A DNA stretch of 64,000 bases, from assembly GCA_963555705.1 (NCBI GenBank), contig OY743187.1, forward strand, positions 10,740,133 to 10,804,132, given 5' to 3'. Origin of the DNA: Ligustrum vulgare (lineage: Eukaryota; Streptophyta; Magnoliopsida; Lamiales; Oleaceae). Within the stretch, counting starts at the first letter, position 1, and every line of letters begins with the position of its first letter. Made by a program: the position numbers and the translations under genes. This document shows positions 45,001 to 55,885 of the stretch, piece after piece. The notes below the pieces were generated by a model. It saw nothing but the letters and a program-made list of their open reading frames with translations. It was not told the DNA's origin and searched no databases.

Positions 45001-45759
45001 TGATGCGAACTCCTTTGGTGATTAAACCAAAAATTTTCACAACAATTTTTGTATCAACCCAAGAAAGCTAAAAATGGTAATAAATGAAGAATCTTGACCC
45101 AAGTTTAACCCAACCAAAATTCTAAGGAAAGTTAACCCTAACCCAATGGAAAGATTAAGACAAATACCAAGATTGTGTGGAATGAACAACAACAAATACA
45201 CAAGATAAACTCTCAATATATAAGTTGAAGAAAATTCCAAGAATAGTTACAAGGTAAAGAAAGGATTTACCTCTCTAAAAGCTCTCAATGGAGTGTTCTT
45301 CAATGCCAAAAACTAACTAGGATTTTAGGACCTTTACAATATGTATAGAAAAGTGAAAACAAAAAGTTTGAGAAATTGCACAAAAAATCCCGCTTTTACA
45401 TTCGGGAAACTTTCGGTCGACCGAAACTATTTCGGTCGAATAACTGGTCAATCGAAATAGCATTTTCGGTCTTACAAAGCTCATCCGAACCCGTCTGAGG
45501 CTACCTCTAAAATCCCTGCAGAGTTTCGGTCGACCGGAGTGATTTTCGGTCAACCGAAATGTCTTGAGCTTCCAAAATTAGGCAATTGACCTCAATCTTG
45601 CTTTCTTCCACGTGGATTTGATTTCAGAGCTTGAAAATGAGTCCCGCCATCGAATTTTGGACCTCTTTAGCCTTGGATCTTGTAATAGGCCCCACCGGTA
45701 TTTTTATCGAGGGTTGACTTGTTTGATTTTGACTCGATTGACTCCCTTGATTCTCATCA
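45001..45759 (-). repeat. 5' LTR of the chromovirus
   Basis: 759 bp, TGATGCGAAC...TTCTCATCA on the plus strand. Around 45410-45560 are repeated CGGTCGACCG-type palindromes (TTTCGGTCGACCGAAA). Very similar to the split 3' LTR. Confidence 0.93.
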
Positions 45760-45764
45760 ATGTG

Positions 45765-48021
45765 GGTTTGAAAAAATAGTTTCTTTACCTACTACTGTTA
45801 CAATTTTTGGTAGAACTTGAAGTTTTAATTACTGCAAATATTTGGCTACAGGAAGAAAGAGATGAAATAGTTATGCAAAAAAAAAAAAAATTCCCCCGAT
45901 TCAATACCTTAACTAGCTAAGTCATTTGCATTTGGAAGATGTTCATCAACTGATTATCCCAGGTTTCAAATAAAACATGATTGATATTCCTTTTGGTTCA
46001 ATCCATTATTTTTGCTGCAGTTTCTGCCAATAACTAGGCATTACAATAATTAATGGTTTTCTGAAACGTGAACAAACTTATTAATAAGACATGAAATGTC
46101 CAAGAAACTAAAAAGAAAAACAAGATTTTATTCTTCTGGCTATGGTGATCACATATTTTGGTGGTTCACATATTATATGTCATATCTGGATACGTGATCT
46201 GCCTTGGAAGATGATTACACAACTTCTTATCAGGCATATCAAATGCTTTGCACAATTCCTCACTAAGAGTTCCAATCAGTGGGGAAGTCTAGGTGAGATT
46301 TAATCTGCTAATTTAAATTGCATAAATTCCCATCTATATTAGCTATGTTATGTAGGGAATTGTGAACCATGGGACAACCTTTGACAGGTTGAAGTGAAAG
46401 ACTTGTAAGAGGCTTTTAACTTAGCTATAAATGTGATGGACTTGATAGGTTCCCATGTCCAGAAATTTATGCCAAAGGTAAGACAAGATGCCATACATCC
46501 ATCCCCTAAATTATCATAGGCATGTCAAAGTGCACTATAGAATGCCGTAATTGTGGAGGAAATTCTATAAATAGAATTTATTTTTGAACTCCTTTTCTGT
46601 TAATTGTTGGCCATCCAGGCCTATAAATTTGAAAAAAAGTCGTGCAAAATTGAAGCATGCACGAGATAAATGTAGTTGTTTTGTGTTTATAAACGATGTA
46701 AATGCAGACTGAAGAAGTGAATACCCCAATTTCTGAACTAGGTCGGGTGGTTAGTGGAGAATGAGCTCCATGAAACTCTATCAAGGTCTTAGCCAAGTCG
46801 AGTTTAAGTATTACATTTCCCCCTCTAACCCTAGAACCCAAAAGCTTTTTTGCAGCAACAGAAAGGAAAACCCAGAAGTTCTATAACGTAAATTTTGGAT
46901 TTTTCAGGGTTCAGCTTGAAGAAGTAACAAATTTTGAAGAACACAATTCGGGTGAATTTCCATTTTTTAATGATTTTTATGTTTTAAATGAAATTTTCGA
47001 ATAAGGGAGCTGAAGCTTCTGACTTCCGAGATTTGAGTTCAACAAGTTCCACTGCTTTCCTCGAAGAGGAGTATAGCAGCTTAGATTCATAATCAGATTT
47101 TTAGTTTTGAATTCATCGGTCATGACCAAAATGTAAACGGGATTTCAAATCTTCATAGTTTTCGAAAGGAAAATTGGTTGCCATGTATCAAGTGATAAAC
47201 GGGATTTCAAATCTTCATAGTTTGTCTTCATATTTCAACTTTGAAGATGAACAGGATTTTCAAATCTTTATAATATGCAAAAAAAATACCTCTATCCAAT
47301 TATGTTGCAATTTTTAAAAACAGTAACTTTATCAATAATTCCAGTCAAGTAGGAGAGAGGCACATTTGATGAAATGATTCTTGAAGAAATATTGGATCTT
47401 TATTCTCCCCATCCAGTTATTCCCCAAACCAAGTCACCCATAACAATATAAAATTGTATTGAACTTGCTTTGGGTAGTATAGAATTAGTGAACATGCTTA
47501 GTATTCTTGGATTTATTAGATCTCTTGCTTTATAATCGATCATACTTGAATTTTTTGTTGCAAAATCAGTGGATAACTGGAAAGCATTGTTTATGATATT
47601 CATTGAACTAATTTGTTTATCAAACACAGTAATCACCAATCAAGGATCAATTAGTGGAATTTTTTTGTGCAACACTTGCTGAGGGTTTTTTATCTTCATT
47701 GTTTTGTTGGAGACTTCACAAATCTCAATCAACGAGGTCAGGAATACCAATGAGGTTTGTTATTTGGAGTTGAAAATACCATCAAGATCAGTTGGAGAAG
47801 GATACTCGAACTTCTTGGAAAAATATGGATTTCGATATGGGTGTAGCTATTCTTGAGCATTGCTTCCTCCCGAGGTTAAGTTCTGCATATCTTTTATTGA
47901 TTAAATTTTGGAATTTAAATCTCGTGCTATGATGCAATTTGCCATGTCAATTTCGTAAAATGACTGAATCTTTCAGCCAAGTAGAATGGCATAGAGTTGC
48001 TAAAACTTATTTTCTTTGTTT
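45765..48021. other. Intergenic or intronic sequence, no recognised gene
   Basis: Moderately AT-rich. A 27-bp phrase (AACGGGATTTCAAATCTTCATAG...) is duplicated near 47137 and 47199. Short open segments with plausible splice signals exist (for example 47760-47873 ending CTCCCGAG before GTTAAG), but I do not recognise any product. Confidence 0.4.
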
Positions 48022-48026
48022 CATAA

Positions 48027-48755
48027 TGATGAGATTCGAAGCGCGGAAGAAACGCCAGAAAGTTCCGAACTCAAGTTGTGGTTGGACAGATGAATCATGA
48101 CCCGATATTCACGACGCGATGGTTCGACGATGCGGAATAAAGAACCACGACTTTCGAAATGCCACAAGGATTTGTCCAATCTCCTTGATAAGTTTCTGGT
48201 TTTGAACGCCACAAATATTCTCAAGAAATATTTGATAAGTTCGGTATTTGAACGCCACAAGAAATATTCTTGATAAGTTCGAAAAACATAGGAACCCACC
48301 TATAACTTTTATTGAATCCTCAATAAAAACTGTTTATATCAAAATCAAAGTCTCAAGTCTGAATTACAATGAATGGAAATGAATATAAATAAGTAAAATA
48401 ACCTAGCCGCTAATTGACTCAAAATATAATTCTAATTAGACTAAAATTCTAAAATATGCAAACAAATAATTAAAAACAAAATTTAACCTAAAAATACGCA
48501 AAAATCCTAATTTCCGTCTGCATAATTGACTTGCTGTTTTGAAGCCCCAAATGATGGAATTTGGCCATAAAATCAGTCGGCTCAAGGGCTTTAGCCCATG
48601 AGTTTTACTTAGTGGCCCATTTCTACTCGAAAAACACATATTACGCATCTAATTCCGACATGGTTGACTGGATTGCACTTTTATTTGGCTTGAATATTTA
48701 ACTTTTTCCGTCAAACCTGCTATGACTCCGATTGTCGAGGGTCCGGAACACATCA
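48027..48755 (-). mobile_element. Solo LTR related to the 10099-13101 element
   Basis: 729 bp. Reading on the minus strand it starts TGATGTGTTCCGGAC and ends GAATCTCATCA, like the LTRs at 10099 and 12311. The TSD CATAA is perfect (48022-48026 and 48756-48760). The sequence that would form the right half of the plus-strand LTR (TCGTGAATATCGGGTCATGA and the CTTGTGGCGTT repeats) is conserved. The part that holds six ACGGCCGT copies in the other LTRs is replaced by unrelated sequence. Confidence 0.9.
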
Positions 48756-48760
48756 CATAA

Positions 48761-50370
48761 TCTTCGGGTGATGGTAATTTTTTAAAAATTCTAAAGAAGG
48801 TTGGTGAGATATGTTGCTCTCTTCCAAGGATTGCTGGGGAAACAAAAAAGATTGCCTAGAATTATTGTTATTTTGTCAATTATATTGGCTTCAATAATAA
48901 ACCTACTGAGATGCATTTTTGCAACTAGCTTCATTTTATTATAATATGCTGAAAGGGGTTTTATTTGTGAAATCGGATATATTTAGTGGAACAATTTCAC
49001 ACAATTTGATTGATTTATTCCGAAGGTAGAATAGTATTAGTAACAGAGTTTTGTGAAGTGAATAATATTTATTTTGAATTGTTATAATGAATTATTTTGT
49101 TTTGAGCGGATATCAAGTTTTCTAACTTTTAAAAATAAGTTAGAAACTGTGAATTCTTGAATTTATAGCAAGCATAAATGGATAATAGATGAAATGTGCA
49201 TTGAAGCATGAACTTATTTTGATATATATATGCTATTGTCATAATTTCTGGGAGTTATTTGCTTAGTGGGTTTCAAATTAATGGGTAGTTTTTTGGTGTC
49301 TTGACTTGACTATAGGAGCCACGACCAGTTTTTAGGCCCAATAAAAGAGTCAAATCTAGATAGCCTAGTGGTGCTAGCTATCCTATGTATCAAGTAGATA
49401 ATTGCAAGGAGATCTATCTACAGCTAATGACTATCACCGTTGGCATAAGGTATTGTGTGGTACATAGCAAAGCCAGCATAAGGTTTTGCAAAGTAAGAGA
49501 AATCCAAAGTAAAGAGATTTCTTTAAAAGATTAGTTTCTTTTTTATTACTACCATGCTTTAAATCCCAATCTGACCATATACATTTTTAATTTCTATTAA
49601 TTTTGTTATGTAGGTTCGGAATATCATTGAAAAGCACAAGAAGGGAGAATACACTTCAATTATTCGTGAAAAATATTCTCATGAAGTGAGAATAGCAACG
49701 CTTCTTTTGTAGTGAAATGTGCAATAGTAAAAAACATGGCAGAGGTATGCCTGATATGCTGCTTTGCATTTTTTTCCTGCTTGGGAATGAGCATCCATTG
49801 TCCCTTCTTTTTGACTTTTTTTTTTTTCTATTATTATGTTCTTGCAAAGCTGTGAGTATCACATGAATTTTGGTTCTTTCCCTTTCTTTTTGACATTTCT
49901 TCTTCTGTTGAAGCCTTCTATCCGTTGTCTCTCTTGAACCATGTTAAAGTGCATAACTTTAGCTAATAGATTGTTTTCTAATGTAGCTAAATTTTGTTTC
50001 TGTACAAATTAAATCAGTGCAGAGTCATCTCATGTTTGTTGTTTTTGTTGCTGAATAAAGTGGTATGATCTGGGAATGAACCATTCGATATTCTGTATTC
50101 CATAACCTTTTTCCAGCTAAATTAGTTCTTTCTAGATTGGGCATTCAAATTGTCACAAGACAAGTAGTAGTATGATTGTGTCAACTGATGTTCAGTGTTT
50201 GTTTGTGGTGTTCCTCTTATCAATCTAATGGCGATTCCCCCCTTGCTCGAACCATTAACCACTTCATAGGCATTTGTTATTCATACTGTCTTCAACTATG
50301 AATTGAGAATCTTATATTTGTCTATTAACCAATGCACTTTAGACAAATTCCTCACTCAATGGAAATCAGA
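48761..50370. other. Intergenic sequence, no recognised gene
   Basis: No known domain in any frame. The segment 49614-49710 is open for 32 codons after an AG and might be an exon, but the product is unknown. Confidence 0.4.
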
Positions 50371-50380
50371 AGTTCATTTT

Positions 50381-51060
50381 GTCTTAGTCTGCAAGCGCAC
50401 GGGTCGTACAAGTAATAAAGTGAATGATGAGTCCTTGTATCATTCCCACGAGAATTGAGATAAATTATATTTTAGATTAATAACCCTAATCGAACGGAAA
50501 ATTAATTAAGAAATACAAAAGAAGCGATTTTGTTTTGTTTGAATAAAACTAAAATTGCAAATATGAAAAGTGAGAATTTTATATATATGGAGGGAATGTA
50601 TTGGAATCCGAATCAACCTAGTGTTATCTATTTCAATTCTCGATTTTCTAATTTAACTCATTCATGCATTCTTGCCAATCGATAAAGCTAATATATTTAA
50701 TTTTCTTTTCCAAGACAAACTAAACCTACCATAAACACGATCCGAATCTATTCCTAGTCCGAATGCGAATGTTCATGATGCATTAATCAACAATTTATTA
50801 AATAGATTGTACACGTCAAATTGTTATTCCTAACATATAGTGTTCGTGTTTATCTTGCAGCGTTCAAAAATTATTGTGACTTTTTCAAGACTACAACAAG
50901 TAATTAATTATTTAATTGGTGATCAAGCAATCAAATAATACAATGGGAATGCAAGAATAAATCAAGAAATGCAAGAATTTACTAAATTATCAATCATGAT
51001 TTAAAACAAATAAAAATTAGGGTTCATCTCATCCAATACATAAAGGGAATTAAACTAGCA
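50381..51060 (-). repeat. Degraded LTR fragment
   Basis: Minus-strand remnant. TGTCTTAGTCTGCAAGCGCA, CGGGTCG and CATTCCCACGAGAATTGA correspond in order to the inverted end of Athila-type LTRs (compare the reverse of 24380-24468). The other limit and the partner LTR are not seen. Confidence 0.45.
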
Positions 51061-51281
51061 TCTTAGCTTCTGTCTGGCCGCGAGTTTTCACCCAAAAATC
51101 ATGGTTTTGTACAGTAAAAAAAGTCCAAAATTGTAGGCGTTGTGAGATGGAAGTTGTCTGTGGATCCCAGTAAGTCAAACAAACTGTAGAAAAAATTGGC
51201 TGTAAACTTGCGACCAAATAGAGGCTTAATACGTAAATTAAACACAGAGAAGTGGAAAAACATCACCGGCCAACAACATGT

Positions 51282-51533
51282 TTAATTTGCAAAGTCTCTC
51301 CGGCTGAGTCTCCTCAATCTGCCGTGTTCTCTTTTCAATAAATTCACCCGACCAGCCTTGCTAATTCCTCCACCAGCATCCTCCAATTTATTCCACAATT
51401 GGCTGTCCTTTTTTAATCCACCAAGACTCCCAACAATCTGCCGAAGAAGTCCCTCGTTGCGAGAAGAAAATTCTAGCCGAGCTTTCCTTTGAATTCTAAA
51501 CCCACCCACCCACCACAACCCAACCCAACCCAA
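51282..51533 (-). CDS. Hypothetical ORF, possible gene fragment
   Basis: 83 codons. The first 15 read out of the C-rich minisatellite, but residues 16-83 have a balanced composition (LRQIVGSLGGLKKDSQLWNK and GRVNLLKREHGRLRRLSRRD) unlike random AT-rich sequence. It ends at a stop 5 codons after a basic Arg-rich stretch. I do not recognise it. It could be the last exon of a small plant protein whose upstream part was displaced by the satellite, or a chance ORF. Confidence 0.3.
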   Translation of the reverse strand: MGWVGLWWVGGFRIQRKARLEFSSRNEGLLRQIVGSLGGLKKDSQLWNKLEDAGGGISKAGRVNLLKREHGRLRRLSRRDFAN

Positions 51534-51539
51534 AAAATG

Positions 51540-52580
51540 ATTATTTTCCTTCTACTTTTCCACACTCACCCTCACCCCCGACACCACCTTACCCACCCCC
51601 ACCTCCAACCCCACCCACCCAACCACCCCACCCTCACCCTCACCCACCCCACCACAAGAATGATTTTACTTCTATTTTTTTCCTATCTCACCCACCCACC
51701 CGTCCCATCCCACCCCACCCCACCCCACCCCAACCCTATCCACCCAACTCAAAATTAATTTTTTTCTTCTAATTTTTCACTCTCCCACCAACCTCGCCCC
51801 AGACCCTACCACATCCCACCTCATTCAAAATGATTTTTTTTTACTACTTTTCCACAACTCGCCTGACCCTACCCCGCCACCCACCCCAACCCCACCCCAC
51901 TTGAAATTAATTTTTTTCTTCTAATTTTCCACACCCCACCCACCCCTCCCAGACCCTACCTCGTCACCTACCCCCACCCCGCCTACCCCACTCAAATATG
52001 ATTTTTCTTCTATATTTTCCCACCTCACCACACCCCCACCTCACCCAAAAATGATTTTTTTTCTATTTTTTCACACTTCACCTCAACAGCTCCATCCCAT
52101 CCCACCGCACCCCACCACCCACCCATCTTACCCCCATCCAAAAATAATTTTTCTTCTATTTTTTCACATCCCACCCCACCCAAAATAATTTTTCTTCTAT
52201 TTTTTCACACTTCCCCCAACCTCCCCACCCCATCCTACCACACCCTGCCACCCACCATACCCCATCCAAAAATGATTTTTCTTCTATTTCTTCACACTTC
52301 ACCTCAACCACCCCATTCCAACCCACCCTACCCTAACCTACCCCACTCCACCGACGCACCCACCCACCCACCCAAAAAATAAATTTTTTCTTTTACTTTT
52401 TTAAACCCCCAACCCGACCTCGACCCCTCCCTACCCACCCACCCCACTCCAAAAAAATGATTTTTTTTCTTCTACTTTTCCAAACCCCACCCACCCCGAC
52501 CCCACCTCACCACAAAAAATGATTTCTTCTACTCTTTCTAACCCCACCCGACCTCTACCCCACTCCACCCCACCCCACTC
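51540..52580. repeat. C-rich/T-rich minisatellite
   Basis: About 14 degenerate units of roughly 55-100 bp. Each has a core like AAAATGATTTTTTTCTTCTA followed by CTTTTCCACA and then a variable CCACCCCACCC run. Almost no G is present on the plus strand, so the complementary strand is strongly purine-rich. Open frames through it are artefacts of composition. Confidence 0.9.
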
Positions 52581-53256
52581 CAAAGTCACAGTCAGTCACG
52601 CAAGGTCACACGAGATCGCAATTAAGTCACACAAGGTCACACGGAGTCACAATTACAAACTTAAAGTCACAGTTGGTCACACAAGATCAAAGTTCGGTCA
52701 CACAATGTAGTGTACCCGGTCCTCAAGGGCTGCCGTCCGTCTACTCATGGTCTTTCCACTCCCCCCTGGTCGTCCTGCTCCTCAAGGGCTGACAGCCTCG
52801 TTTCCAGGAAGTGGATTTTTGCCTCCCTATGGATTCGAACCTTGTACCTAGGGGTTAAGTACAAATTTCATGGAATCCCTGGAAAAAATCCCTAGGTACA
52901 TGGTTCGAATCCTGCGGAAGGCAAAAATTCACTTCCTGGAAACGAGGCTTCCAGCCCTTGAGGAGCAGGATGACCAGGGGGGAGTGGAAAGACCATGAGT
53001 AGACGGCCGGCAGCCCTTGAGGACCGGGTACGCTCATGGTCTTTCCACTCCCCCCTGGTCGTCCTACTCAATGGTCTAATGGTACCAGGGATTCCATGAA
53101 GTTTGTACTTAACCCCTAGGTACAAGGTTCGAATCCCTGGGGAGGCAAAAACTCACATCCTGGAAACGAGGCTGCCAGCCCTTGAGGAGCAGGACGACCA
53201 GGGGGGATTGGAAAGACCATGAGTAGATGGCCGGAAGCCCTTGAGGACCGGGTACG

Positions 53257-53405
53257 CTACAAAAACTTCATGGAATCCCTGGTACCAGGGATTCTATAAA
53301 GTTTGTACTTAACCCCTAGGTACAAGGTTCGAATCCCTGGGGAGGCAAAAATCCACTTATTGCTACCATTCTAATGGTAGCAGGGATTTCATGAAGTTTT
53401 TGTAG
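53257..53405. mobile_element. Inner foldback (149 bp)
   Basis: CTACAAAAACTTCATGGAAT on the left pairs with ATTTCATGAAGTTTTTGTAG on the right (one mismatch). The interior has the same B-box segment as its neighbours. It shares its last four bases with the next unit. Confidence 0.75.
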
Positions 53406-53666
53406 CGTACCCGGTCCTCAAGGGCTGCCGGCCGTCTACTCATGGTCTTTCCACTCCCCCCTGGTCGTCCTGCTCAATGGTCTAATGGTACCAGGGATTC
53501 CATGAAGTTTGTACTTAACCCCTAGGTACAAGGTTCGAATCCCTGGGGAGGCAAAAATCCACTTCCTGGAAACGAGGCTGCCATCCTTTGAGGAGCAGGA
53601 CGACTAGGGTGGAGTGGAAAGACCATGAGTAGACGGCCGGTAGCCCTTGAGGACCGGGTACGCTAC
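53402..53666. mobile_element. Foldback unit with 74-bp inverted ends
   Basis: The left arm 53402-53475 (GTAGCGTACCCGGTCC...) and right arm 53593-53666 (...GGACCGGGTACGCTAC) are near-perfect inverted repeats. The 117-bp centre has an ATGGTCTAATGGTACC A-box-like segment and the GGTTCGAATCC B box. Confidence 0.82.
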
Positions 53667-55245
53667 ACACAAAGTCGCAGTTAGGTCAAACGTGGTCACA
53701 GGAGGTCACAGTTAGGTCAAACGAGGTCACGGTTAGATCACACAAGGTCACATGTCGATCACATAGAGTCACACTTGATTCTCACAAAGTCACAGTTCGG
53801 TCACACATAGTCATATTTGACACAATTGTAGGTCACATCACGTCCTCGTCCAATGGTCACACCAAGTCACAGTTGGTCATAATTTCTAATATAATTGGTC
53901 ATAATCATCCATAATTGATCACATATTATTTGTTTATTTGTCACAACTTAGAAGTTTCTTGATTACAATTAGTCAATATTTCTTGTCACAAGTCGCACAA
54001 AATCACAATTAATCAATATTTTGATCACAATTACCTAATAATTAGTTGAAAAATCACAATTAATCAATATTTAGTTGTAAATTTCACCCCACCCCACCCC
54101 ACCCCACCCCACCCCACCCCACCCACAAAAGTCATGGTTTGATCACACGAGGTCACAGTTCGTCACACAAGATCACAATTCAGTCAAAATTACATATTTG
54201 TTAGCAAAACCCCACCCACCCCAACCCCAAAGTCACGATCACACAAAGTCACAGTTGGTCATACAAGGTCACGGTTCAGTCACACAAAAGTCACTGTCAG
54301 GTCACATGAGGTCACAGTTAGTCACATTTCTTTCCACAAAGTCACATTTCAATAATACAAGGTCACAATTCGTCCCACAAAGTCACTTTTCAATTACACG
54401 AGGTCACATTTTAGTCACATGAGATCACATTTTGGTCGCACGAGGTCACACATAGTCATATTTGACACACCTACAGATAACATAACGCCATCGTCCAATG
54501 GTCACACAAGGTCACAATTGGTCACACAAAGTCACATTTCGATTACACAAAGTCGCAGTTCGATCACACAAAGTCACAATTGGTCACACAAAGTTACATT
54601 TTGGTCACACAATACCACAAATTTATAGTTCGGTCACAATTCGGTCACACGAGGTCACAGTTCGGTCTCACAGTTTCACACAAGGTCACTGTTTGGTCAC
54701 ACATGGTTACAGTTCAATCACATAAAGTCACAATTCAATCACACGAGGTCACATTTCGGTCACACATAATCATATTTGACCCAATTGTAGGTCACATAAC
54801 GTCCTTGTCCAATGGTCACACAAAGTCACAGTTGGGCATAATCTCTAATATAATTAGTCACAATCATCCATAATTGATCACATATATTTATTTATTGGTC
54901 ACAACTTACGTGTTTTCTTCATTTCTTGGTCACATCCTGAACTTATCACAGGTAGCACAAAGTCATAATTAATCAATATTTTGATCAGATTTACTTAATA
55001 ATTGATTACATCCCATACTCGTCACAAATCGCACAAAGTCACAATTATTTAATAATGAGTAACATATTATTTATTTATTAGTTACAACTTACTCATTTTA
55101 TTTTTCACGATTAGTCAATATTTCTTGACACAATTACATAGTAATTGATCACATTTCGTATTTGTCATAAGTCACACCAAGTCACATTTAGTAACCATTA
55201 CAATTATTTAATAATTGGTCACAATTACTCACAAAATCAGAACGT

Positions 55246-55560
55246 CACTTAACCTCAGCCTGACCACCCATCGACCAAGCCCTCTCCCCACCCCACCCCC
55301 ACAACCTCCACCTTCACCTTCACCATACAAGTCACCGCTCCACCACCACCACTGTCACCAACACAATCACACCTCCAAGTCACCCTCGACCTCACCTCAC
55401 TGCAACCCCAACCAACCACAACCAGATTAGCACCACCACCACCAACAGCAAAGCTTCACAGTCCACACCACCAACACCGCCGCCTCCACCTCAGCCACCA
55501 CCACCAGCAAAACTCAGACATAACGGACTTTAGATTTAACAACACTGCCACATCTTAAAT
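55246..55560. repeat. CCACCA-rich low-complexity sequence
   Basis: Pyrimidine/A-rich tract of CACC and CCACCACCA runs without G-rich partners. No gene is supported, although frames are open. Confidence 0.7.
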
Positions 55561-55838
55561 TGTTACCCCCAAATTCTCAATGATGGAAACCCTCCAACTC
55601 ACTTGTGCGCAGGCGCCGCTGCCGACAGAAGGTGCTGCCAAAGTGTGTCGTGAAACCCAAATCGAGCACCATAAGTGCTTGCCGGTGAGATTCCGTTGCG
55701 CAGAAGGCACCGCGGCAGTGCAACTCGCTTTCTTGTTGTGCGCAGAAGGCGCACCCATCGCTCGGCACTGCTGATACTGCCACTAGCTTTCACCTCCGGT
55801 TCCACGGCCAAGGTCAGCTCATGCTGCAACCGATGTTT

Positions 55839-55885
<47 letters not shown>

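Larger units (their letters stand above)
36391..45759 (-). mobile_element. Ty3/gypsy chromovirus, probably CRM-like, complete but decayed
   Basis: Minus-strand element with LTRs at 45001-45759 (5') and 36391-39711 (3', interrupted), both bounded by TGATG/CATCA on the plus strand. TSD ATGTG is at 36386-36390 and 45760-45764. The 9.4 kb includes a later 2.6-kb insertion. It has gag with zinc knuckle, protease, RT (YFDD), RNase H and a full D-D-E integrase. The wording of RT/integrase and the continuation of the integrase tail into the 3' LTR suggest the CRM clade, but Galadriel/Reina-type chromoviruses are not excluded. Stops at 41905, 41560, 41105 and 40013 and frameshifts break it. Confidence 0.88.
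52707..53666. mobile_element. Cluster of foldback units with tRNA-like B boxes
   Basis: Multiple copies, in both orientations, of a roughly 150-190-bp unit. Each copy contains a GGTTCGAATCC B-box motif preceded by CCCCTAGGTACAA, then CTTCCTGGAAACGAGGCTG, GAGCAGGACGACCAGGGG and GAAAGACCATGAGTAGA, ending GGACCGGGTACGCTAC. Unit orientation changes at about 52881. The cluster probably arose by nested insertion or rearrangement of a SINE-like or foldback element. Confidence 0.8.
52586..55245. repeat. GTCACA minisatellite
   Basis: Short degenerate tandem units built on GGTCACACAAGGTCACAGTT (roughly 10- and 20-bp periods) run through 52586-52706 and 53667-55245. They grow more AT-rich after about 53830, where blocks near 53820 and 54770 repeat each other at larger scale (ATATTTGACxCAATTGTAGG). 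A (CCCCA)n run lies at 54086-54123. The array is interrupted by the foldback cluster at 52707-53666. Confidence 0.9.

Noticed and set aside
47755..47875. Possible exon vaguely similar to a THO2-type segment
   Set aside because: The match is a handful of scattered residues; frames on either side are closed. Not strong enough to report as a gene.
51489..51758. Pro/His/Thr-rich ORF
   Set aside because: Caused by CCACCC repeats lacking stops; no domain.
53665..55245. CRISPR-like or regularly spaced repeat array
   Set aside because: Units are contiguous and degenerate with no unique spacers, in a plant nuclear context.
55577..55829. Cys/Ala-rich ORFs on both strands
   Set aside because: Overlapping open frames in a GC-rich segment with no known domain; listed only as unassigned sequence.
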